This document shows, piece after piece, positions 8,812 to 17,402 of a stretch of 64,000 bases of DNA. The position numbers and the translations under genes were made by a program. Numbering within the stretch: position 1 is the stretch's first letter; every line of letters begins with the position of its first letter. The stretch comes from an uncultured Drancourtella sp. (GTDB lineage: Bacteria; Bacillota; Clostridia; Lachnospirales; Lachnospiraceae). The stretch is taken from positions 13,204 to 77,203 of the forward strand of contig CALFLL010000012.1 in the NCBI GenBank assembly GCA_937880845.1, in the 5' to 3' direction. The notes under the pieces are model-generated. The model saw only the letters and a list, made by a program, of their open reading frames with translations, was not told the DNA's origin and did no database searches.

Positions 8812-9061
8812 CGAAGAATGTTTAAAAGTATTTTTGAAGGAGCAGTCACAGTTATTTGACGAACCGGTTGCAGAAACACCGGAAGAGGCAGAAGCTTTTT
8901 TGGAAGACTGTATGGCGGTTGTACTGGATTCCTTGAAAGAGGTAAAACAGTACCTGGATGAATCAGGAGCCGACGTAGAAGGAATGTCTTTGGAAGAGAT
9001 TGAAGACGCATCAGAGGTCTTTCCGCTTCCAAACGGACAGTATCTTGTAGTAGAAGGCTAA
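8798..9061 (+). CDS. Small acidic protein of unknown function
   Basis: An 87-residue, strongly acidic and probably helical protein (CLKVFLKEQSQLF near the start, VVLDSLKEVKQYLDE in the middle, GQYLVVEG at the end). I do not recognise the family. The ATG at 8798 overlaps the end of the HAD phosphatase gene and is preceded by GGAGAAAAGGAG, so it is a real, coupled gene rather than a chance frame. A terminator follows at once, making this a two-gene unit. No signal peptide, membrane segment or metal motif is visible. Confidence 0.7.
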   Translation: MNEYSEECLKVFLKEQSQLFDEPVAETPEEAEAFLEDCMAVVLDSLKEVKQYLDESGADVEGMSLEEIEDASEVFPLPNGQYLVVEG

Positions 9062-9069
9062 AAAACAGA

Positions 9070-9120
9070 CCCCACAGAAACCGGAGTTTTTGAACTTTGT
9101 ATTTCTGTGGGGATTTTTTT
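9070..9120. terminator. Bidirectional terminator between convergent genes
   Basis: An 11-base-pair stem (CCCCACAGAAA with TTTCTGTGGGG) is followed by seven T on the plus strand and preceded by six A, so it can also stop transcription of the minus-strand gene that ends at 9122. Confidence 0.88.
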
Positions 9121-9121
9121 G

Positions 9122-9556
9122 CTATTTTTTAACCTCTCCTTTTTTTAATGCCTGTTTAATCGTATCTACGATCAGTTGGGAAGTATAAGTATCTTTTTCG
9201 GAAAAGGTAATATTTTTGACAGATTGATTTTCAACAATCTGGTCTGCGATATCTTCCATGGCAGGCTGAATCAGAGGGTACATGGTTGTGACAGCCTCAT
9301 CCAGATTAGAAAAACGGATGGAATTGATATGATGTTTATCAAGGGATACTTCCACTTCCAAAGGGGTATTGTTTAGTGTCATACTGGAAGTATAGGTACC
9401 GGGAATATAGGAACGGGCTGTTTCTTTTTCTTTGGAATGACCCGGAAGAAACATAAAAAGAAGAATCAGGACCAGTATGATCCCAAGAGCCGCGAATACA
9501 GCGGTATAGATGATCTCTTTCATGTGGACGACCACGATTTTTGTCTTTGCACTCAT
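9122..9556 (-). CDS. Membrane-anchored FMN-binding-domain-like protein
   Basis: About 144 residues. An N-terminal membrane segment (residues about 15-38, rich in Ile/Leu/Val) is followed by an extracytoplasmic domain with the order seen in FMN-binding proteins: IPGTYTSSM, a beta strand pair, a helix around DEAVTTMYPLIQPAMEDIADQI, and EKDTYTSQLIVDTI where canonical members have the flavin-linking SGATYTS. The flavinylation motif is therefore degenerate, and covalent FMN is doubtful. The start at 9556 follows an AAGGAGG site; longer upstream frames are untranslated leader. Role unknown, perhaps in redox or surface electron transfer. Confidence 0.6.
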   Translation of the reverse strand: MSAKTKIVVVHMKEIIYTAVFAALGIILVLILLFMFLPGHSKEKETARSYIPGTYTSSMTLNNTPLEVEVSLDKHHINSIRFSNLDEAVTTMYPLIQPAMEDIADQIVENQSVKNITFSEKDTYTSQLIVDTIKQALKKGEVKK

Positions 9557-9631
9557 ATGCAGCAGGACCTCCTTAAGTAAAAAATTCGTTTTTGTTATAT
9601 ATATGTAAAACAGATAGAAAAATATGCGACA

Positions 9632-9660
9632 TTGCCAAAAGTGCCGTTTTAGTTTAAAAT
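9632..9660 (+). promoter_or_regulatory. Candidate sigma-A promoter for pth-mfd
   Basis: TTGCCA (9632-9637) and TAAAAT (9655-9660) with a 17-base spacer lie 37 bases upstream of the pth start codon, in the gap between the divergently transcribed minus-strand gene and pth. Confidence 0.5.
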
Positions 9661-9697
9661 AAAAACGTATGAAAAGAGAGAAAAAGGAGCAGAAAAG

Positions 9698-10267
9698 ATG
9701 TTTATTATAGTCGGACTCGGAAATCCTTCCGCAAAGTATGAAGGGACACGCCATAATGTAGGATTTGATGTCATAGATAAAATCGCAGAAGAATACCATA
9801 TATCAGTTGATACAAGGAAACATAAGGCATTAGTGGGAAAAGGTGTGATCGATGGAGTAAAAGTAATCCTTGCAAAGCCTCAGACTTTTATGAATCTGAG
9901 CGGAGAAAGTGTAAGAGAACTGATCGATTACTATAAAGTGGATGAAGAACAGGAATTGATCGTTATTTATGATGATATCAGCCTGGATGTGGGACAGCTC
10001 CGCATCCGAAAAAAAGGAAGTGCCGGAGGACATAACGGTATTAAAAATATTATTGCACATCTTGGGCATGATGTTTTTATGAGAATCAAAGTCGGGGTAG
10101 GAGAAAAGCCAAAAGGATATGATCTGGCAGATTATGTCCTTGGTCATTTTACAAAAGAGGAAAAAGCAGTCATGGAAGAGGCATATGAAAAGGCAGTACG
10201 TGCCGTATCCATGGCAGGACACGGAGAAATCGACGAAGCAATGAATCAGTTTAACCGAAAAGGTTAG
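9698..10267 (+). CDS. pth: Peptidyl-tRNA hydrolase
   Basis: Pth releases tRNA from peptidyl-tRNA dropped by ribosomes. The N-terminus IVGLGNPSAKYEGTRHNVGF contains the family signature with the catalytic His in RHNVGF, followed by KPQTFMNLSGESV and the GSAGGHNGIKNI block. 189 residues, standard length. It precedes mfd by 20 bases, the order known from Bacillus and many Clostridia, so the two form an operon. Confidence 0.96.
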   Translation: MFIIVGLGNPSAKYEGTRHNVGFDVIDKIAEEYHISVDTRKHKALVGKGVIDGVKVILAKPQTFMNLSGESVRELIDYYKVDEEQELIVIYDDISLDVGQLRIRKKGSAGGHNGIKNIIAHLGHDVFMRIKVGVGEKPKGYDLADYVLGHFTKEEKAVMEEAYEKAVRAVSMAGHGEIDEAMNQFNRKG

Positions 10268-10287
10268 GACAGAAAGGAGCAGGACAG

Positions 10288-13200
10288 ATGAGGGCATTTA
10301 CAGAACCGCTTCTGGAACTTGCTGAGTTTGATACAATTAAAAAAACTCAGAAAAAAAAGAAAGGGATCATACAGATTGCCGGATGTGCAGGTTCTCAGAA
10401 GACTCATCTGGCTTATGCTCTTTCACAGGAAAATAAAAGGAATCTTTATATTCTGGCAAATGAGGAAAAAGCAAGAGAGGTACTGGAAGAATACCGGTTC
10501 CTGGATCAGGACGTCTGCTTTTATCCTGCAAAAGATTTCCTTTTTTATCAGGCGGATATCCGCGGGAAATACCTTGTCAAACAGCGTATGGAAGTAATAC
10601 AGGCATTGCGGGAGCAGGAACGTGCAACAGTCATTACGACCATAGATGCACTGATGGGAGGCATCAGAAAGCCGGAGAAGATTTACGGAGATATCTTTAC
10701 TTTGCATATCGGAGATATCGTGGATTTTGAACAGTTAAAACAGAAAATGTCGGATATGGGATACGAAAGGGAAGTGCAGATTGAAGGGCCGGGGCAGTTT
10801 GCCGTCCGTGGAGGAATCATGGACTTTTTCCCTCTTACAAAAGAAACACCTGTCCGGGTAGAATTCTGGGATGATGAGATTGATTCCATCCGTACTTTTG
10901 ATACGGGTACCCAGCGGTCTATGGAAAATCTGGATGAGATTACTATTTATCCGGCAGATGACGAGGAAGAAGGAAAAGACAGCGTTTCGTTTCTGGAATA
11001 TTTTGATCCGGACGAGACCCTTGTTTTTCTGGATGAACCGGTACGGCTTCTGGAAAGAGGAACAGAAGTAGAAGAAGAAACGAAGCAGGCAGAACAAAAC
11101 CGACAGGAAATGAAACAGGGAAAGGCTGTTAGCTGTTTTGCCATAAAGGAAGTGTTGACACGCCTGCAGCATTATTACGGAATTGGATTTACGGCTCTTG
11201 AAACAAGGCAGAAAGAAGTTCCGTTTAGGGAAACATACAGTATCCAGGTGAAAACAGTAAATCCGTATAACCGAAGTTTTGATATTCTTACCAAAGATCT
11301 GAAGAGACTGAAACGAAGCGGTTATCGCGTTATTTTGCTTTCCGGGTCAAGGACAAGGGCAAGGAGACTCGCAGAAGATCTGAGAGACTACGACTTGAAC
11401 AGTTTTTACGATGAAGATACAGACAGGATTGTAAAACCAGGGGAGATCATGGTTTCCTATGGTCATGTTACAGCGGGATACGAATATCCGATGCTGAAAT
11501 TCACCGTAATTTCCGAAACGGATATTTTCGGAAAAAAGAAAAAAAAGAAACGTCACCGTGTATATGAAGGGGAAAAGATTCATGACTTTACCGATCTGAA
11601 GCCGGGAGATTATGTAGTACATAAAAACCACGGACTTGGAATCTATCAGGGGATTGAAAAGATTGAAGTAGATAAGGTGGAGAAGGATTACATGAAGATC
11701 TCCTATGCAGGAGGCGGTAATCTCTACATCCCTGCCACCCAGATGGATTTGATCCAGAAATATGCCAGTGCCGACGCCAAAAAACCAAAGCTGAACAGGC
11801 TTGGCGGACAGGACTGGGAGAAAACAAAGACAAGAGTAAGAAAAGCGGTGCAGGAAATCGCAAGAGATTTGGTAGAGTTGTATGCGGCACGACAGGAAAA
11901 GGAAGGATATGTATACGAACCGGATACGGTCTGGCAGAAAGAGTTTGAAGAAATGTTCCCGTTTGAGGAAACGGAAGATCAGCTCAATGCGATTGAAGCT
12001 ACCAAAAAAGATATGGAAAGTCCGAAAATCATGGACAGACTGATCTGCGGGGATGTAGGATTTGGGAAAACCGAAGTAGCCATCCGAGCAGCTTTTAAGG
12101 CGGTACAGGAAAATAAGCAGGTTGCAGTTCTTGTGCCGACCACCATTCTGGCACAGCAGCACTACAATACCTTTGTTCAGAGAATGAAGGATTTTCCGGT
12201 TCGTGTGGATCTGCTTTGCCGGTTCCGTACCCCGTCCCAGCAGAAAAAAACACTGGAAGACCTGAAAAAGGGACAGGTGGATATTCTTGTGGGGACACAC
12301 AGGATCTTAAGCCAGGATGTCTGTTTTAAAGATCTTGGGCTTCTGGTCATTGATGAAGAACAGCGGTTTGGAGTCCAACATAAAGAAAAAATCAAAAAAC
12401 TCCGGGAAAATGTGGACGTCCTGACGCTGACAGCAACACCAATCCCCAGGACTCTTCATATGAGCCTCATTGGAATCAGGGACATGAGTGTACTGGAAGA
12501 AGCTCCGATGGATCGTATGCCCATTCAGACATATGTTATGGAATATCAGGATGAGATGGTGAGAGAAGCCATTGTAAGAGAACTTTCCAGACAGGGACAG
12601 GTTTATTATGTTTACAATAAAGTCAAAGACATTGCAGAGATTGCGGCAAAGGTTCAAAATCTGGTGCCGGAAGCCAATGTTGCCTATGCTCACGGGCAGA
12701 TGAAAGAGCACCAGCTGGAACGGATCATGTATGATTTTATCAATGGAGAGATTGATGTTCTCGTATCCACTACCATCATTGAAACGGGGCTTGATATATC
12801 AAATGCCAATACCATGATCATCCACGAAGCGGATAAGCTGGGACTGTCTCAGTTGTATCAGTTGAGGGGAAGAGTCGGAAGATCCAACAGGATGGCCTAT
12901 GCTTTTCTTCTTTACAGACGGGATAAACTTTTGCGGGAAGTGGCAGAAAAGCGTCTGGCAGCCATTCGTGAATTTACCGATTTAGGATCCGGATTTAAGA
13001 TTGCCATGCGGGATCTGGAAATCCGCGGGGCAGGTAATCTTCTGGGAGAAGCCCAGCATGGACATATGGAGGCAGTAGGATATGATCTTTACTGCAAGAT
13101 GCTAAACGAGGCGGTCAAGAATTTAAAAAACGGCGGCGAAGAAGAGCCGGAAAGCTACACCACTACCATGGATCTGAACGTGGATGCGTTCATACCGGCT

Positions 13201-13620
13201 TCTTATATACCGGACGAATATCAGAAACTGGATATTTACAAGCGGATTGCAGTTATCGAAACCGAGGAAGAAATGGATGATATGATCGAAGAGTTAATCG
13301 ACCGGTTTGGAGATATTCCAAAGAAAGTACAGAAACTGATTACCATTGCAAGGCTGAAAGCCCTGGCTCATTCTGTTTATGTAACGGCGGTCGAACAAAA
13401 AGGAGCGGTTATAAAAATCACCATGTACGAAAAGGCAAAGGTCAATGTAGCTGAAATCCCGAAACTTCTGGAACGAAGAAAGGGAGAACTTGTCTTTAAA
13501 ACCGATACGGTTCCGTATTTCCTCTATGAAAAGAAGAAACGGAATATCAGAGAAAAAGAACCGGATATTCTGGAAGTAGTGAAAAATCTGTTAAATGATA
13601 TAAAAACATTGATTGTATAG
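10288..13620 (+). CDS. mfd: Transcription-repair coupling factor
   Basis: Mfd removes RNA polymerase stalled at DNA lesions and recruits UvrA. The 1110-residue product shows the expected order: a UvrB-like N-terminal region with a degenerate P-loop (GCAGSQKTH), an RNA-polymerase interaction domain around residues 434-495 (DLKPGDYVVHKNHGLGIYQG), a helicase core with Walker A GDVGFGKTEVA near 590 and DEEQ near 687 (VIDEEQRFG), motif VI around QLRGRVGRS, and a TRCF C-terminal domain. Full length, no frameshift. Confidence 0.97.
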   Translation: MRAFTEPLLELAEFDTIKKTQKKKKGIIQIAGCAGSQKTHLAYALSQENKRNLYILANEEKAREVLEEYRFLDQDVCFYPAKDFLFYQADIRGKYLVKQRMEVIQALREQERATVITTIDALMGGIRKPEKIYGDIFTLHIGDIVDFEQLKQKMSDMGYEREVQIEGPGQFAVRGGIMDFFPLTKETPVRVEFWDDEIDSIRTFDTGTQRSMENLDEITIYPADDEEEGKDSVSFLEYFDPDETLVFLDEPVRLLERGTEVEEETKQAEQNRQEMKQGKAVSCFAIKEVLTRLQHYYGIGFTALETRQKEVPFRETYSIQVKTVNPYNRSFDILTKDLKRLKRSGYRVILLSGSRTRARRLAEDLRDYDLNSFYDEDTDRIVKPGEIMVSYGHVTAGYEYPMLKFTVISETDIFGKKKKKKRHRVYEGEKIHDFTDLKPGDYVVHKNHGLGIYQGIEKIEVDKVEKDYMKISYAGGGNLYIPATQMDLIQKYASADAKKPKLNRLGGQDWEKTKTRVRKAVQEIARDLVELYAARQEKEGYVYEPDTVWQKEFEEMFPFEETEDQLNAIEATKKDMESPKIMDRLICGDVGFGKTEVAIRAAFKAVQENKQVAVLVPTTILAQQHYNTFVQRMKDFPVRVDLLCRFRTPSQQKKTLEDLKKGQVDILVGTHRILSQDVCFKDLGLLVIDEEQRFGVQHKEKIKKLRENVDVLTLTATPIPRTLHMSLIGIRDMSVLEEAPMDRMPIQTYVMEYQDEMVREAIVRELSRQGQVYYVYNKVKDIAEIAAKVQNLVPEANVAYAHGQMKEHQLERIMYDFINGEIDVLVSTTIIETGLDISNANTMIIHEADKLGLSQLYQLRGRVGRSNRMAYAFLLYRRDKLLREVAEKRLAAIREFTDLGSGFKIAMRDLEIRGAGNLLGEAQHGHMEAVGYDLYCKMLNEAVKNLKNGGEEEPESYTTTMDLNVDAFIPASYIPDEYQKLDIYKRIAVIETEEEMDDMIEELIDRFGDIPKKVQKLITIARLKALAHSVYVTAVEQKGAVIKITMYEKAKVNVAEIPKLLERRKGELVFKTDTVPYFLYEKKKRNIREKEPDILEVVKNLLNDIKTLIV

Positions 13621-13637
13621 ATAAAAACAGATATAAT
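13609..13637 (+). promoter_or_regulatory. Candidate sigma-A promoter for the PrsA-like gene
   Basis: TTGATT (13609-13614), overlapping the mfd stop region, and TATAAT (13632-13637) with a 17-base spacer. It would drive the downstream lipoprotein gene independently of mfd. Confidence 0.5.
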
Positions 13638-13673
13638 GGTGGAGTTAGAAATACGAAGGAGGCTTTTAGCATT

Positions 13674-14723
13674 ATGAAAAAGCGTTTAGCGGCAGTTCTG
13701 ATGACAGCCGTTCTTGCAACGGGGATTATGACAGGCTGCGGAGGGCAGATAGAAGACAGTGATGTAGTGGCAACGGTCGGAAAGACAGAAATCAAGGGAG
13801 ATGTAGCCAATTTCTACGCAAGATATCAGCAGGCCGTATATGAAACTTATTATGGTTCCATGATGGGCGGTGCAGATGCTATGTGGACTACAGAAGCAGA
13901 AAAAGGAAAGACTTACGAAGAAACAACCAAAGAATCTATCATGACTGCCCTGGAAAATGTATATCTTATCAAAGATCATGCAAAAGATTATAAAGTAGAG
14001 TTGACAGAGGAAGAGGAAAAGGCAATTTCCGATGCGGCGGATAAATTTGTAAAGGCCAATAAAGAAGACGTGAGAAATGTGATTTCAGGCGATAAGGATA
14101 CCGTAAAAGAAGTGATGGAGCTTCTTACTTATCAGTCCAAGATGCGTCCGGAAATGGTCAAAGATATAGACAAAAATGTATCCGACGAAGAAGCGGCACA
14201 GAAGAAGATGCAGTATATCGTATTTTCTTTCGGAACCGATGAAGAAGCCAAAGCAAGCGAAGATGTAAATACAAAGAAAGAAGCCAAAAAGAAAGCAGAA
14301 GACTTTGTAAAAGCAGTAAAAGGCGGAAAAGATTTTAGTGCAGCTGCACAGGAACAAGGAGGAACCGCTTCCGATATGACGTTTGATTCTTCTTCTGAGA
14401 TTCCGGCAAAAGAACTTGTAAAGGCAGCAGATAAATTAAAAGTAAATGAGATGACGGATATCATTGAAACAGATACTGGATTTTATATCGCAAAACTTAC
14501 CTCCGAATTTGACAAAGAAGCCACGGACAGCAAAAAACAGGAAATTATTTCCGAAAGGGAACAGAAACAGTACGACAAGCTTCTGAAAAAATGGAGAAAA
14601 GATGCCAAGATTGAAGAAAACAAGAAGGAATGGAAGAAAATCAACTTTGATGAACAAGGTGTTGCGGCAAAGACACCTGAGGCCGAAGAAGGAACGGCAG
14701 ATACAGGGAATACAGCAGAATAA
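13674..14723 (+). CDS. prsA: PrsA-like foldase lipoprotein (parvulin-type peptidyl-prolyl isomerase)
   Basis: PrsA lipoproteins help exported proteins fold on the outer face of the membrane. A lipoprotein signal peptide ends in MTGC (Cys22, the lipidated residue). An N-terminal SurA/PrsA-like helical region follows, then a parvulin domain at roughly residues 178-285 (QYIVFSFGTDEEAK, VKGGKDFSAAAQEQGG, IETDTGFYIAKL), and a charged tail. 349 residues. It may act on the many exported proteins of the surface locus further along, but nothing in the sequence ties them together. Confidence 0.85.
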   Translation: MKKRLAAVLMTAVLATGIMTGCGGQIEDSDVVATVGKTEIKGDVANFYARYQQAVYETYYGSMMGGADAMWTTEAEKGKTYEETTKESIMTALENVYLIKDHAKDYKVELTEEEEKAISDAADKFVKANKEDVRNVISGDKDTVKEVMELLTYQSKMRPEMVKDIDKNVSDEEAAQKKMQYIVFSFGTDEEAKASEDVNTKKEAKKKAEDFVKAVKGGKDFSAAAQEQGGTASDMTFDSSSEIPAKELVKAADKLKVNEMTDIIETDTGFYIAKLTSEFDKEATDSKKQEIISEREQKQYDKLLKKWRKDAKIEENKKEWKKINFDEQGVAAKTPEAEEGTADTGNTAE

Positions 14724-14731
14724 AAATAAAA

Positions 14732-14772
14732 ACGATGTCACTTTTCAGAAGAAAAGCGGCATCGTTTTTTCT
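14732..14772. terminator. Bidirectional terminator between prsA and yqeY
   Basis: ACGATGTC pairs with GGCATCGT and CTTTTC with GAAAAG across one mismatch, giving a 15-position hairpin with T-rich and A-rich flanks, between convergent genes. Confidence 0.85.
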
Positions 14773-15219
14773 TTATTCAAAAAAAGAAGTCACAATATCG
14801 TTGACCAGTTTTCCGTCTGCTTTGCCCTTTACCTTTGGCATCAGATCTTTCATGATCTTTCCTTTATCCTTGGCTGTCGGATGTTCCAGACCAAGATCGG
14901 AAAGTACGGAAGAGATGACGGAACGGATCTCGTTTTCGTCCATCATCTTCGGTGCAAATTCTTCCAGAACGGCAATACGTCCCTTACATTCTTCGATGAT
15001 CTCCGTACGGTCTGCCGGAGTCATTTCCAGAGTTTCCTTTGTCTGTTTGATTTCTTTTAATACAACCTGTACTTCTTCTTCCTCTGTAAGGTCGGCTCTT
15101 TTGTCGATCGCTTTATTTTTGAGGGAAGAAAGAAGTGCGGAAAGAGTTTCTTTTCTGGCTTTGTCGCCGGATTTCATGGCGGATACCATTTCTTTTCTTA
15201 CTTCATCGATTTTACTCAT
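14773..15219 (-). CDS. yqeY: GatB/YqeY domain protein
   Basis: YqeY proteins share the tRNA-binding helical domain of the amidotransferase subunit GatB and are thought to touch tRNA or aminoacyl-tRNA metabolism, without a proven reaction. The 148-residue product is helical with the conserved blocks RKETLSALLSSLKNKAID, LEEFAPKMM and KVKGKADGKLVNDIV. Full length. It is a single gene converging on prsA. Confidence 0.92.
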   Translation of the reverse strand: MSKIDEVRKEMVSAMKSGDKARKETLSALLSSLKNKAIDKRADLTEEEEVQVVLKEIKQTKETLEMTPADRTEIIEECKGRIAVLEEFAPKMMDENEIRSVISSVLSDLGLEHPTAKDKGKIMKDLMPKVKGKADGKLVNDIVTSFFE

Positions 15220-15281
15220 GTAGATAACCTCCTGTTATTTCTTTCCTTATATTTTACACGCTGAAAGAAAAAAGTGCAATG

Positions 15282-15686
15282 TTAAGCTTCTTCGGATTCA
15301 GAAACCATTTCTTCTTTTGGAACTACGACGGTGTCTTCAAAAACTGTATTGGCAGCGATCCACTGTTCGAACCGTACTTTTACAGCCAAAGTATAAATAC
15401 CAAGTGTGATCACGGACAGAAACCACCACAGGATCCAGTGGGCGATCAGTTCCTTTGGATCTCCGATAAACTTCAGACGCCGTCCGCAGATCACCGTATG
15501 TTTGCAGGTAGCACGCTGTTTGATGCATATGATCCAGGGATAGGCAAATCCCAAGGTTACAATGCCAAAAAGAATCATTTTTACATGCAAAATTACAGCA
15601 TCCTTTACTTTTTTATCAAAGTAGGAGTCGTAATAGGTTTTGTTGAGAATGATGGAAGACTGCATCTTAGAATTTTTATCTGACAT
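15282..15686 (-). CDS. DUF898-like membrane protein
   Basis: A 134-residue protein with two clear hydrophobic segments (about residues 33-55 and 87-110). The pattern YFDKKVKDAVIL, GFAYPWIICIKQRATCKHTV, GRRLKFIGDPKELIAHWILW and LGIYTLAVKVRFEQW is that of the DUF898/YjgN-like family, which repeats such modules; here there is one module. The family function is not known. Monocistronic on the minus strand. Confidence 0.7.
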   Translation of the reverse strand: MSDKNSKMQSSIILNKTYYDSYFDKKVKDAVILHVKMILFGIVTLGFAYPWIICIKQRATCKHTVICGRRLKFIGDPKELIAHWILWWFLSVITLGIYTLAVKVRFEQWIAANTVFEDTVVVPKEEMVSESEEA

Positions 15687-15734
15687 AATGTGATGTCCTT
15701 TCGTTTCTGTTTCCAGTGTAACATAATAGCGTTA

Positions 15735-15953
15735 TTATGGTTGGTTCTTTTCCTCGTATTCGGATATTAGTTCGTCCGTCAGGTATTCATCGCTCATGCA
15801 ATGCATATTAGATACTCCTTCGCATATAAGACGGTACACTTCTGAATGGTAAAAAAAGGCAAGGGCATTGTCTAACGAAAGATTTTTTTTGACTGCAAAC
15901 CTTTCAACAATGCGGGCATATTTTTTCTGTAACAAGATAGGATTGGCGATCAT
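15735..15953 (-). CDS. Small protein, third gene of the DUF3791/DUF3990 cassette
   Basis: 72 residues, predicted helical, with ARIVERFAVKKNLSLDNALAF followed by a short FYHSEVYRLI and MHCMSDEYLTDELISEY. It resembles small DUF3791-like partners found beside DUF3990 genes, but I am not certain of the family. Its ATG overlaps the stop of the DUF3990 gene by four bases (ATGA), so the two are translationally coupled. As the small coupled neighbour of a possible ADP-ribosyltransferase it is a candidate antitoxin or immunity partner; this is inference. Confidence 0.65.
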   Translation of the reverse strand: MIANPILLQKKYARIVERFAVKKNLSLDNALAFFYHSEVYRLICEGVSNMHCMSDEYLTDELISEYEEKNQP

Positions 15954-16423
15954 ATTTGTATACTCCTTTCGTAATGCAGATAGTTTTCAAGAGCGGTTTG
16001 TGTCCGAAAACAGATTTGCAGATTAGGTTTTTCATAACGAAGTCTTTTTATAGCCTCTTTTTTATCGATTAAATGATCAAAATAAAGTTCTACGGTATTG
16101 AAAACCTTGTCATTTGCAACACCACCGATAACGATATCATAATCGCTAGAATCATTACCACTACGACAATTTAAAATAAAATCCAGCCAATCTTCGGAAT
16201 AGGAATCGAAAATTAAAATATTCAATTCCCGATATGCATTTTCATTAAATAAATACTGAGAAACAATTCCGGTTTTTCCTCGGCGTTTGAACTTTTCGCA
16301 CCACTTAGCTGCCTGGTCGTAAATGGGAGTTGTGTAAAATCCACGTCCAAAATCGACATTAGCCCTTGAATGTTTTGAATCAGGAAATGGAATTTCTGTA
16401 TATGATCCGTGGTATACGATCAT
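15950..16423 (-). CDS. DUF3990 protein, ADP-ribosyltransferase-like fold
   Basis: 157 residues. The N-terminus VYHGSYTEI followed by NVDFGRGFYTTPIYDQAAKW is the DUF3990 signature; families of this kind fall in the ADP-ribosyltransferase clan, where the His of YHGS and the Tyr of GFYTT correspond to NAD-binding positions. The middle carries DYDIVIGGVAND and the end KEAIKRLRYEKPNLQICFRT. It overlaps both neighbours by four bases. Base composition is more AT-rich than the flanking housekeeping genes by eye. A toxin-like role is plausible but unproven. A broken second copy exists at 47450-47640. Confidence 0.82.
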   Translation of the reverse strand: MIVYHGSYTEIPFPDSKHSRANVDFGRGFYTTPIYDQAAKWCEKFKRRGKTGIVSQYLFNENAYRELNILIFDSYSEDWLDFILNCRSGNDSSDYDIVIGGVANDKVFNTVELYFDHLIDKKEAIKRLRYEKPNLQICFRTQTALENYLHYERSIQI

Positions 16424-16659
16424 ATCGTCACCCCTTTCTCATGCATTAATTCTATAATATCCTGAAGAATATATTCTTTACTTTGAGTATGGAGAGTTTC
16501 GTATTCCGGTATGATATAAGTATTTAAAATATCACTGTTTTCTGCCAGTGCCCGGTAGATTTCTTCCGCATCTTTTCCTAATTTTATGGCAAGGTTTTCG
16601 ATACAGAAAATAACAAATTCAAGTTCCTTTTCATTTTTGAGTTTCTCTTCGTATGACAT
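16420..16659 (-). CDS. DUF3791 domain protein, first gene of the cassette
   Basis: 79 residues: EFVIFCIENLAIKLGKDAEE, then ALAENSDILNTYIIPEYETL and HTQSKEYILQDIIELM, the typical DUF3791 pattern of two helices, a short hydrophobic segment and a HTQ(S/G)KEYI block. The start at 16659 has an AAGAGGTG site; a longer in-frame extension upstream is rejected as leader. Its stop overlaps the DUF3990 start. DUF3791 genes are habitual neighbours of DUF3990 genes in gut Clostridia, consistent with a functional pair. Confidence 0.78.
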   Translation of the reverse strand: MSYEEKLKNEKELEFVIFCIENLAIKLGKDAEEIYRALAENSDILNTYIIPEYETLHTQSKEYILQDIIELMHEKGVTI

Positions 16660-16734
16660 ACTGACACCTCTTATCATATAAACTTGTATATGAATTATAT
16701 ATCGGACAATATGAGAAATCAAGAATAGGTAAAG

Positions 16735-16763
16735 GTATAAAATCCCATTCCTTACAGATACTA
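16735..16763 (+). promoter_or_regulatory. Possible sigma-G-type promoter of spoVT
   Basis: GTATA (16735-16739) and GATACTA (16757-16763) with a 17-base spacer lie 30 bases before the spoVT start. The -10 differs from the CATNNTA consensus only at its first base. In Bacillus subtilis spoVT is under sigma-G, so the match is meaningful though unverified. Confidence 0.4.
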
Positions 16764-16793
16764 ACAAAAACTGTAAATGGAGGAATTTTTTAT

Positions 16794-17351
16794 ATGAAAG
16801 CAACAGGAATCGTCAGAAGGATTGATGACCTTGGACGTGTGGTCATACCAAAAGAAATCAGGAGAACACTTGGAATCAGGGAGGGAACACCTCTGGAGAT
16901 TTATACGGGAAAAGACGGGGAAGTGATTTTAAAGAAATATTCCCCTCTCGGAGAATTGGATGTATTTGCGGAACAGTATGTCCAATGCCTGGCTCAGACG
17001 GCAGGAACGCTAGTCTGTATCACGGATATGGAAAAGGTGATCGCGGCGGCGGGAAACGGAAAAAAAGAAGTGGAAGGACAGGAAGCCTCTCAGGCACTTA
17101 TGGATGCCATGGAAGAGAGGAAGCCTGTGATTGCGGCATATGGTGAGAAAACATATGTGGAGATTCTGAAGAGAAAAGAATGTAGCTATCCGCAGGAGAT
17201 CATCTATCCGGTTCTGGCAGGTGGAGATCTGATCGGAACGGTAATCTTCTTGTCTGCGGAAAAAGAACAAAAAGAAGCACGGGAAATCAAAGCAAAACTG
17301 GCTCAGTGTGCAGCGGCTTTTCTCGGAAGACAGATGGAATCCTGGTCATAA
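16794..17351 (+). CDS. spoVT: Stage V sporulation transcriptional regulator SpoVT
   Basis: SpoVT is an AbrB-family DNA-binding protein that tunes sigma-G-dependent genes in the forespore. Residues 1-50 form the swapped-hairpin AbrB domain (GIVRRIDDLGRVVIPKEIRR) and residues about 55-185 a GAF-like domain (LVCITDMEKVIAAAGNGK). 185 residues, close to the known 178. A good AATGGAGGA ribosome site precedes the ATG. It sits next to genes commonly found beside the SCIFF locus. Confidence 0.92.
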   Translation: MKATGIVRRIDDLGRVVIPKEIRRTLGIREGTPLEIYTGKDGEVILKKYSPLGELDVFAEQYVQCLAQTAGTLVCITDMEKVIAAAGNGKKEVEGQEASQALMDAMEERKPVIAAYGEKTYVEILKRKECSYPQEIIYPVLAGGDLIGTVIFLSAEKEQKEAREIKAKLAQCAAAFLGRQMESWS

Positions 17352-17402
17352 ATCCTCCATGCTCTTCATAAAATAGTTTTAGCAAAGAACAAGGAGGGCA
17401 AA

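Noticed and set aside
11347..12300. 317-codon minus-strand frame opposite mfd
   Set aside because: Shadow of the conserved mfd helicase region with no start signals or recognisable domain.
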